From: a virus | Length of the DNA stretch: 25,781 nt | IMG/VR virus record: IMGVR_UViG_3300020185_002971 | Span: 1-25,781 of that record | Strand: one strand, 5' to 3' | The notes under the pieces: model-generated | Told to the model about the DNA's origin: nothing | The model's input: the letters and a program-made list of their open reading frames with translations, nothing else | Databases searched by the model: none | In this document: positions 14,204 through 22,500 of the stretch, one piece after another | How positions within the stretch are numbered: position 1 is the stretch's first letter | How the letters are laid out: each line of letters starts with the position of its first letter | Program-made: the position numbers and the translations under genes

Positions 14204-14638
14204 ATGGCTGCTAATCCAAGCTCGGGGCAATTTTTAAAAAATTACAGAATACCGTCGTCTAGTACGAGTGTGGTTATTCCAGGCGGCGCAACTGCTGACC
14301 GACCTACTGCTCCAACATTTGGTAGTTTTAGATTTAACACTAGCACTGGCGGCATGGAATATTTTGATGGAACTGTATTCAAGTCAGTGGGTGTTGCTGG
14401 AGAAGCAAACTTGGTAGTTGATGCATTCACAGGTGATGGGTCTACACTTTCTTTTACACTTAGTACATCAGTGAGCGACGAAGATCAAGTTATTACCTTT
14501 GTTTCAAACATTTATCAGCAACCTGTGGGAGTATATACCATCACCGGTGGCGGTAACGACATTACCTTTAGTGCAGCACCCCTTGATGCTGAGCCAATTC
14601 ATGTGATTCACGGACTAGGAACAGTACCTGCAACCTAG
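14204..14638 (+). CDS. Small fibre protein made of two shared cassettes (144 aa)
   Basis: Two modules fill the protein. Residues about 31-63 (ADRPTAPTFGSFRFNTSTGG, EYFDGTVFKSVG) are the RFNTSTG cassette, and residues about 72-138 (AFTGDGSTLSFTLS, ITFVSNIYQQPVGVYTITGG, DITFSAAP) are the GDxST cassette. The same pair, in the same order, occurs inside the 425-aa and 1811-aa proteins downstream. This gene is therefore a stand-alone version of that pair. It starts one base after the previous stop and ends at a 6-bp hairpin (CTAGAT/ATCTAG). Confidence 0.65.
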   Translation: MAANPSSGQFLKNYRIPSSSTSVVIPGGATADRPTAPTFGSFRFNTSTGGMEYFDGTVFKSVGVAGEANLVVDAFTGDGSTLSFTLSTSVSDEDQVITFVSNIYQQPVGVYTITGGGNDITFSAAPLDAEPIHVIHGLGTVPAT

Positions 14639-14649
14639 ATTAAATCTAG
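14635..14649 (+). other. Hairpin CTAGAT-TAA-ATCTAG at a gene end
   Basis: A perfect 6-bp stem spans the TAG stop codon (14636-14638) of the 144-aa gene and directly precedes the TATAAATA promoter at 14650. It has no T tract, so it is unlikely to be a full terminator. Confidence 0.4.
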
Positions 14650-14657
14650 TATAAATA
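14650..14657 (+). promoter_or_regulatory. Consensus late promoter TATAAATA
   Basis: This is an exact match to the T4 late octamer, 28 bp upstream of the ATG at 14686 and with a Shine-Dalgarno AGAGGA at 14669-14674. Expected transcription start is near 14663. Confidence 0.75.
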
Positions 14658-14685
14658 CAATAAGATTTAGAGGATAGCATTATAA

Positions 14686-17600
14686 ATGGCAATTGCACGG
14701 GTTTCTGGTAATGCATTAGCAAACGATTTACAACGGAGCACTAATTTAGCAATTAGCACAGATGCGTTGTATATCGACGTGGCTAACAGCAGAATTGGTG
14801 TTAACACTACATCAACTACCCATGCTATTACAACACCCGACGATGCCTCAATTGGCAATGTTGTAATTACTGGTAACAGTATCACATCTAATCTTGGAAA
14901 TCTTGACTTGTCAGGGTCAGAGCTTAACTTAGGTGCAGTCGAAGATATAACAATCACAGGCGGCTCAAGCGGCACAGTGTTGAGCACCGACGGTGCTGGC
15001 GTTCTAAGTTTTATTCCAATTAGTAACGTTGGGGGGCTAACAGGTAATGTTATTAGCCTTGGGACACCAACTGACGGAGATCTAACAACTAATGTAGCTT
15101 ATAATGATTGGACAACTAATACATTTGTAACTGACGGTCTTGATGATCTCAATCAAGTTGCACTAAACATTGCTAATGGCACATATGTTGGCCAAGTTGA
15201 ATTTACTGGTACGCCTGTTGCAGGACCGAGCCCGCAAACTGTAACATTTAGTGGAAGTTTAGTAGGTACTGCTGATAACTATCTTTGGGACTTTGGCGAT
15301 GGTAATACATCAACAAGTGGCCTTAATGTTAGTCACACGTATAACGATGATGGCGGCGGACAATTTACTGTGTCACTGACAGCATTTAACTCTGATGGCA
15401 CTTACCAAGGAAATGTTTCTCTTGGCGCAAAAGGTTCAGTTGACACCAGAACTAGAACAAACTATATTACACTTTACACCCCGAATCCTGTACCGGCATT
15501 TACTATAACAGACAACAGCATCGACAGTGGTGCATTAGCTGAGATTAATAATACATCAACAAATGTAACATCAAGCTACGAACTTGATTGGGGAGATGGT
15601 GTTGCAAATACAAACCCGGCATTGGGCTGGACAACACTTACAAATACCTACACCAACTCAGGCGGCGACGAGCAGTACACAATTGTACTAGCTGGTACGT
15701 CAAGCACAGCCGGGCCAACTCCGGTTACAGTATACAGTGCGCCAGGAACAGTGAGTGTGTACAGTGATCACACTAGTCAGTTTACTGCTAGTGCAACTAC
15801 ATTAGTTAACGAAGAAGCAACTTCCGGTGGTGTGGTAACATTTACAAACACTGTTGCCACTGACCCAGGAACTACTGCGGTGTTTGGTAGTCAGCAAAAA
15901 TATCTTTGGACATGGGATGATGGGTCAGTTGCTAATGTTAATATACAAAGTGGAGTTGCCGGTAACCCAGGATCTACTATTGATCATACGTTTGCCCTCA
16001 GTTCAGGTAATCAAGCAAGCGGCACGAGCCAAACATTTGATGTTACTTTACAGGTAAGAAACGGCAGCACCAATTCACCTTTTGTGAGTGGTACTACTAC
16101 AATTACAATTGAACCAGATGTGAGATCAATCTACACCGGGTCCGCAGTCACACTCAGTGACAGAACAGGCGATAATGCACAAGATGGTTATGTATTTACA
16201 GACTATCGTGACGGTGCAGACAGAGCATTATTTACATTTGACAATATCAGTCAGAATGCAACAATATTTGATTGGGCGTTCGGCGACGGCAACACAACTG
16301 GTAACATTACTAGTGGTGCTGGTACACCTGGTAATGGTAATATTACCAACACCTATTCAAGCACAGGCAACTATACAGTTGAGCTAGATGTTTACGGAAC
16401 TCCTGCTACTATAGCACAATCTGACAGCGAAGTCAAGAGCAACTATATTCAAATTAATGCAAATCCTGCACAACCAGGTGCATTAAGTACTAAGACATTG
16501 AGTTTACAAGATTCAAGTCAAGGGACGTCTCCATTGTTGGCAGCTAATGCTACAGATAATAGTGGAGGTAACATTGTTGCAGCAGGATCGAGTGTTACAC
16601 GCTATACAACTACTACAACTATTAATACAAACAATGTTACAAATGCAAATACTGCTATATCAGGAACACTGTCAGCACAGTTTAACGGATCAGCAGCAGG
16701 CAATGTTACATTTACTAGCAGCGGTGATGCATCGGGTACATACACAGATTTGATTGTTGTTGCAGATGGCGATGCACACGATGAAATTAGTGCAAGCACT
16801 TACCCAAGTGGATTTGCTAAAGTATTTGATGCACGGTGGCAACGTGCCCTTAGTGGAATTAGTGTAGGTTACAACGATGCAAAATTAAGTCATACCACTA
16901 CCGGCGACACTAATCTTGTTGATTTTGTTAAAGATGACATGACTGATGTACCGACGGTAGTGCAAGGTAACGCAGTTATTGTAGAACAAACTGCCGGCAC
17001 TTACAGATATATTTCGGGTGTACCATATTACAATACAGGCAGTCCTGCTATTCAAATTCAGGGTTTAGAAGTATCCAACTTGACAGGGCAGACATACAGA
17101 AATACCAGTCAGCCTATACAGTTTACCACAGGCACATTAGCTGAGGGCACAAGCGGCAGTATTATTAACACACAAACAAAAACCTACAGTGATATCAACG
17201 GAACTCCAAGTTTTGTTACTGCTGGAATTGTTAATGCAGACGTTGGTGTTGCAAGCCCGCAACCAATGGGTAATATTACACTGAGTGTAAACGGTAGCGC
17301 AAGAGCAGTTGGGTATGTTGATAGTCAGATGTTCAATGTTAACGGATCTAGTGGTGTAGTAAACATAACTAATCAATATATTCAAATCTACAGTGCAAGT
17401 TTATCAGGATTTGATGAACAAAATATTCCTGTTGCAGATGCACTAGGAAGTGTTTTTGACGATGATGGGTTGCGAATCACTGGATTAGGAAGTGCAGCAG
17501 ACAACCCTGCATTTAACAGTGCAACAAACTATTATACTTCCAATGCCTGGAGTGGTGCAGAGACAATTGCCGGAACACAAGAAGCAGTTGTGCGCTGGGG

Positions 17601-18072
17601 CACATTGGATCACTTTACTACAGACTTTAGCAGTGGCTATTTGCCATCTGGGCCTGACCTAAACACAGGACGAAGTGGCACACAATATTTTACATTTGCA
17701 TTCCGTAGAGCAACAATGGCCAACTTTGACATTAGTTTAAACAGTGCAACAGGTATTACTGGACTTTGGATTGCTGCACCTGGTACTACTATTGACGATG
17801 CAAGCACTGCAAACGGCTGGGTTAATGGTACTGTACAGTATGCAGGTTCGGGTGTACCTGGGGACGACACCGGTAACGGTGGTAATGGATCTTTGGGTTG
17901 TGCACTCACTGGTGCTGATGTAATACCAACAGGTAGTACAATTAATGCTGCCTATACTATGACATTAGGTAGTGAAAACAGTTCAAATTCAACTGGTAAC
18001 AACGTATTAGTTCGCATTGCATTAGCAAGCGGAGAATCACTTACCAGCGTTAGTGTAGGAGTAGCAAGCTAA
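14686..18072 (+). CDS. Large fibre/adhesin with four PKD-like domains
   Basis: The 1128-aa protein begins with a fibre-type N-terminus (MAIARVSGNALANDLQRSTN, YIDVANSRIGVNT) and a cassette TGGSSGTVLSTDGAGVLSF. Four PKD-like domains follow: about 171-262 (YLWDFGDGNTSTSG), 268-360 (YELDWGDGVANTNP), 362-478 (YLWTWDDGSVANV) and 480-590 (IFDWAFGDGNTTGN, with NTYSSTGNYTVELDV). PKD domains are Ig-like beta folds common in cell-surface and carbohydrate-binding proteins; in phages they point to a host-binding structure. The rest (about 600-1128) is Ser/Thr/Asn/Gly-rich beta sequence, ending with a Gly-rich region near 1060. No enzyme motif was seen. The downstream gene overlaps by one base (TAATG). Confidence 0.75.
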   Translation: MAIARVSGNALANDLQRSTNLAISTDALYIDVANSRIGVNTTSTTHAITTPDDASIGNVVITGNSITSNLGNLDLSGSELNLGAVEDITITGGSSGTVLSTDGAGVLSFIPISNVGGLTGNVISLGTPTDGDLTTNVAYNDWTTNTFVTDGLDDLNQVALNIANGTYVGQVEFTGTPVAGPSPQTVTFSGSLVGTADNYLWDFGDGNTSTSGLNVSHTYNDDGGGQFTVSLTAFNSDGTYQGNVSLGAKGSVDTRTRTNYITLYTPNPVPAFTITDNSIDSGALAEINNTSTNVTSSYELDWGDGVANTNPALGWTTLTNTYTNSGGDEQYTIVLAGTSSTAGPTPVTVYSAPGTVSVYSDHTSQFTASATTLVNEEATSGGVVTFTNTVATDPGTTAVFGSQQKYLWTWDDGSVANVNIQSGVAGNPGSTIDHTFALSSGNQASGTSQTFDVTLQVRNGSTNSPFVSGTTTITIEPDVRSIYTGSAVTLSDRTGDNAQDGYVFTDYRDGADRALFTFDNISQNATIFDWAFGDGNTTGNITSGAGTPGNGNITNTYSSTGNYTVELDVYGTPATIAQSDSEVKSNYIQINANPAQPGALSTKTLSLQDSSQGTSPLLAANATDNSGGNIVAAGSSVTRYTTTTTINTNNVTNANTAISGTLSAQFNGSAAGNVTFTSSGDASGTYTDLIVVADGDAHDEISASTYPSGFAKVFDARWQRALSGISVGYNDAKLSHTTTGDTNLVDFVKDDMTDVPTVVQGNAVIVEQTAGTYRYISGVPYYNTGSPAIQIQGLEVSNLTGQTYRNTSQPIQFTTGTLAEGTSGSIINTQTKTYSDINGTPSFVTAGIVNADVGVASPQPMGNITLSVNGSARAVGYVDSQMFNVNGSSGVVNITNQYIQIYSASLSGFDEQNIPVADALGSVFDDDGLRITGLGSAADNPAFNSATNYYTSNAWSGAETIAGTQEAVVRWGTLDHFTTDFSSGYLPSGPDLNTGRSGTQYFTFAFRRATMANFDISLNSATGITGLWIAAPGTTIDDASTANGWVNGTVQYAGSGVPGDDTGNGGNGSLGCALTGADVIPTGSTINAAYTMTLGSENSSNSTGNNVLVRIALASGESLTSVSVGVAS

Positions 18073-19349
18073 TGGCACTCGCAGATAGCACTAAAGTTGA
18101 TTTTCTTTGGAAGAAGCTAGGGTTTGGCGTTGCTAAAACTGCTCCTCCCTCAAATAAAGAAGCGTTCAATGAAAGTATACCATCGCCGCTATTAATGCGT
18201 GGTGATAGAGTTTGGCAGCAATCTGGAACTATTCCTAGTGTTAAACCGAGTTCATCTAGTAGTATTGTGGAAGTCTATCAGGATGCAGCAGGCGGCCAGT
18301 CAACTGTTGAAACCACTGAAGATTTAACAGCGCCAGACAACCAAACCTGGAAAACTAATTTAACAGATTGGATCCCAACTGAATTTGGATCAACTTATCT
18401 TGTTAAAGTTTATGTCGACAACGAAGGCGCAGCAAATCCACAAAGCACAGGAACACAATTATTCCAAAGCGGTAGTGGCAACGAAGACGGCTGGTTCTTT
18501 GATTATCAAGCAGGTGTACTTAACTTTAACGGCGACAATATTCCAAGTCAAATAGATACAGGTGTTACAGGAAAATCAATTTATATTGTTGGTGCTAGAT
18601 ATGTTGGCACGTTTGGAGTTGGATCAAGTAGCCAGCTTGGTAACTTAACAGTTGCCGACACTACACTCGGCACAGTAAATGCAGGAGATAATATTATCCT
18701 TGAAGTTACTGGCAGCGGCACAGTGCAAATTGATACAACAACTGCTCTCGGCATTGCTGTCGGAAACACAGCCCAGCGCCCCGGCTCACCAGAGACTGGG
18801 GATTTAAGATTTAATACAACAACCGGATTTGTTGAAGTATATGATGGCACTAGCTGGGACAATGTAGGCGGCAGCGAATTTGGTTCAATTACTAGCCAAA
18901 CACTAACTGGTGATGATAGTACAACTGCATTTACACTAAATCAAGCAGCAAGCACTGCTGGTATTATTGTTAGTATTAACGGTACCATCCAAGAACCAAC
19001 GAGCTCCTACAGCGTTAGCGGTACCACAATAACATTTACCGAAGCTCCAGCTACTGGGGACACAATCGAAGTAAGATTTATTAGTGCTGTTACTACGGTG
19101 TCTAGTATTACAAATCTTAGCGGTAATGCAACAGTTGAGGTGTTAACAAACGGTGTTGTTGAAATGAGCACTGTACAGAGTTTACAATTGCCGACCTATA
19201 CTGTAGCCACTGCGGCTAACATTGCTAATGTTGCAGACGGGCAAATAATCTACGTCAGTGATGGTGACGGCGGCAGTCCAAGCCTAGCAGTATACAGTGT
19301 TAACAATTGGAAAAAAGTTTTATTATCTGGAAATATTAGTGCCGTATAA
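18072..19349 (+). CDS. Fibre/structural protein with RFNT and GDDST cassettes (425 aa)
   Basis: The N-terminus (STKVDFLWKKLGFGVAKT, 6-23; SPLLMRGDRVWQQSGTIP, 38-55) is a typical attachment-type start of marine T4-like virion proteins. Residues 65-185 form an N-terminal domain with DGWFFDYQAGVLNFNGDNIP. The RFNT cassette lies at about 234-266 (AQRPGSPETGDLRFNTTTG) and the GDDST cassette at about 274-338 (LTGDDSTTAFTL, VSINGTIQEPTSSYSVSG, ITFTEAPATGDTIEV). The C-terminal tail reads VADGQIIYVSDGDGGSPSLA. It starts on the last base of the preceding stop codon, so translation is probably coupled. The long leader of the 1811-aa gene follows. Confidence 0.7.
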   Translation: MALADSTKVDFLWKKLGFGVAKTAPPSNKEAFNESIPSPLLMRGDRVWQQSGTIPSVKPSSSSSIVEVYQDAAGGQSTVETTEDLTAPDNQTWKTNLTDWIPTEFGSTYLVKVYVDNEGAANPQSTGTQLFQSGSGNEDGWFFDYQAGVLNFNGDNIPSQIDTGVTGKSIYIVGARYVGTFGVGSSSQLGNLTVADTTLGTVNAGDNIILEVTGSGTVQIDTTTALGIAVGNTAQRPGSPETGDLRFNTTTGFVEVYDGTSWDNVGGSEFGSITSQTLTGDDSTTAFTLNQAASTAGIIVSINGTIQEPTSSYSVSGTTITFTEAPATGDTIEVRFISAVTTVSSITNLSGNATVEVLTNGVVEMSTVQSLQLPTYTVATAANIANVADGQIIYVSDGDGGSPSLAVYSVNNWKKVLLSGNISAV

Positions 19350-19399
19350 CGCCGTGTGAACAGATTATAAAAAAAAATAGCAGAATTTATTTTTCTTAA

Positions 19400-19413
19400 T
19401 TATTTATAAATAA
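19400..19413. promoter_or_regulatory. Palindrome containing late promoter TATAAATA on both strands
   Basis: TTATTTATAAATAA is a perfect 14-bp palindrome. It contains TATAAATA at 19405-19412 on the plus strand and the same octamer at 19408-19401 on the minus strand. The plus copy is an exact T4 late consensus upstream of the 1811-aa gene, with a predicted start near 19418. Confidence 0.7.
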
Positions 19414-19417
19414 CAGT

Positions 19418-19545
19418 AATAGAATACGTAATATTCTGTTAACGTAATTAATAAGCGTGACTGGCGATGTGAGAGCCCGTGGGTGAGTAGCATAGCTGAA
19501 GATACCTTATATTAAAACCGGTTTAATATTTGGAGATAATAAAAC
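19418..19545 (+). other. Long (about 128 nt) structured mRNA leader
   Basis: This gap separates the late promoter from the ATG at 19546 and holds no gene. It can form a hairpin AGAATA (19421-19426) with TATTCT (19432-19437), and a second TATTAAA (19510-19516) with TTTAATA (19522-19528) just before the Shine-Dalgarno GGAGA (19532-19536). The middle (about 19455-19505) is G-rich compared with its surroundings. No known RNA family was recognised. Confidence 0.4.
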
Positions 19546-22500
19546 ATGGCTATAACCAGAATTAAGAATAACCAGATTACCGACAGTACTATTGTCGCTA
19601 GTTCTAAACTAGTTGACAACAGTATTAGTGCAGGTAAGCTGGCAGACGATCTGGTATACGGTAGTAACCTTACCGTAACAGGAAATCTAACAGTACAAGG
19701 TACAAGTACAACACTTGATACTGTAAACACACTAATCGAAGATCCAATCTTGCTATTGGCTAAAGATCAAACCGGCTCGCCCGTTTTTGACATTGGCTTT
19801 GTCGGCGAACGTGGGGATTCAACTAATATCGCATGGATTTGGGACGAAAGTGCAAGTGAATTTGCAGCAGGGTTCACATCAGCAGATGCAAGTGGCAACG
19901 TGGTTGCGCTATCAAGTTATGCTGATGCACAAGTTGCAGACCTTACATTGGTCAACATGGCACCAAGTGGTAACGTAACAACAGCACTAAATGTTGATGC
20001 TACAATCGAAGCTGGTACTTCTATCGAAGCGCCAACACTAACAGACGGTACAATGAGTATCAATGCTGGTAGTATCACAGGTGGCGTAGCTGCTACATTC
20101 AGTGGTAACGTAAGTGCTGGTAACTTGATTACTGCTGGTGCTCTTGAAGCAGCAGCACTAACTGCAACCGGTAATGTAACTGGTGGCAATATTGTATCAC
20201 AAGCAGACGTAACAACTGTTAGCGTAACTGCAAGTGGCACCGTCGAAGGTGGCACATTAACTGATGGTACTGCAAGTCTTAACGCAGGCAGTATCACAGG
20301 TGGTGTTGCTGCTACGTTTAGTGGTAATGTTGATAGTGGTAATGTTAACACAACATTGGTTGATGCAACTACACTAACAGCAAGTGGTACTGTAACAGGC
20401 GGTACACTAACTGATGGTACACTATCTAGTACAGCTGGTACTGTAACAGGTGGCGTAGCTGCTACATTTAGTGGCAATGTTGATTCAGGCAATGTTAACA
20501 CAACATTGGTTGATGCAACTACACTAACAGCAAGTGGTACTGTAACAGGTGGCACATTAACTGATGGTACAGCAAGTATTACTGCTGGTACACTAACAGG
20601 CGGCGTAGCTGCTACGTTTAGTGGCAATGTAACTGCTGGTAACTTGATTACAGGCGGTGCACTTGAAGCACAAGCACTAACAGCCATTGGTAATGTAACT
20701 GGTGGCAATATTGTATCACTAGCAGACGTAACAACTGTCTCTGTAACAGCATCAGGTACTGTTGAAGGTGGTACACTAACTGATGGCACTGCTACACTAA
20801 CTGGTGGTAGTATCACAGGTGGCGTTGCTGCTACGTTCAGTGGTAATGTTGACAGTGGTAATGTTAACACAACACTAGTTGATGCAACTACATTGACTGC
20901 AAGTGGCACTGTAACAGGTGGCACATTAACTGATGGCACATTGAGTTCAACTGGTGGTACTGTAACAGGTGGCGTAGCTGCTACATTCAGTGGTCAAGTA
21001 AGTGCTGGTACACTAACTGATGGCACATTGAGTATCAACTCAGGTGCAATCACAGGCGGAACTAATGCTACATTTACTGGTACAGTACAGGGCCTAGACG
21101 TAACCGCAACTGGCAACGTAAATGCTAGTGTGGTTAACACAACTGACGTTAAAGGTACTTCAGTAACTCTTACTGCAACTGGCACAAATGAAGACATTGT
21201 TCTTCTTCCAAGTGGCACAGGCGTTATTGATGCGAGTAGTGCAAAAATTGTTTCTCTTGCAGATCCAGTACAAGATAGTGACGCAGCCAATAAAGGCTAT
21301 GTTGACAGTGTTGCAGAAGGTCTTGACGTTAAAGGTTCAACTAGAGCCGCAACTGCTACTGCTCTACCAGCCAACACATACAACAACGGCTCATCTGGTG
21401 TAGGTGCTACACTAACAGGTAATGCCAACGGTGCATTGGCTAATCAAGATGATGTTGTAATGGCACAAGGCGATAGACTACTTGTTAAAGACGAATCTAC
21501 TGCCGCAAACAATGGTATCTATGTTGTAACTACACTTGGTGACGCAGGCACTGCCTACGTTCTAACTCGTGCAGAAGACATGGATGGTTCACCTACTAGT
21601 GAAATTCCAGGTGCGTTTACTTTTGTTGAAGAAGGCACAGTATACCTTGATAGTGGTTGGGTTTGTACAACAAACGCTCCGGTTACTATGGGTACAACTG
21701 CTATTAACTGGAGTCAGTTCTCCGGTGCTGGTTCAATTGTAGCAGGCGACGGTCTATCTAAATCAGGTAATGAGCTATCTGTAAATGTTGACGAAACTAC
21801 AACTACAATCACTGCTGATGCAGTTGTTGTTAAAGCAGGCGCACAGTTTGTAACACCAGATATTGGTGCTGCTACCGGTACAAGTCTAACTGCAACAGGC
21901 ACCGTTGAAGGTGCTACACTAACTGATGGTACTGCAAGTATTAATGCTGGTACACTAACAGGCGGCGTAGCCGCTACATTCAGTGGTAACGTTGACAGTG
22001 GTAATGTTAACACAACACTAGTTGATGCAACTACTGTAACAGCAAGTGGCACTGTAACAGGTGGTACACTAACAGACGGCACGTTGAGTTCAACTGGTGG
22101 TACTGTAACTGGCGGCGTAGCTGCTACATTCAGTGGCAATGTCGACAGTGGTAATGTTAACACAACACTAGTTGATGCAACTACATTGACTGCAAGTGGC
22201 ACTGTAACAGGTGGTACACTAACTGATGGTACTGCAAGTATTACTGCTGGTACACTAACAGGTGGTGTTGCTGCTACATTCAGTGGTAACGTAACTGCCG
22301 GTAACTTGATTACAGGTGGTGCACTTGAAGCACAAGCACTAACTGCAACCGGTAATGTAACTGGTGGCAATATTGTATCACTAGCAGACGTCACAACAGT
22401 ATCTGTAACTGCAAGTGGCACTGTTGAAGGCGGTACACTAACTGATGGTACTGCAAGTATTAATGCCGGTACATTAACAGGTGGTGTTGCTGCTACATTC

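Noticed and set aside
19440-19510. A tRNA or known riboswitch in the leader of the giant fibre gene
   Set aside because: No acceptor stem, T-loop (GTTCRA) or other known riboswitch core could be fitted; it is kept only as an unassigned structured leader.
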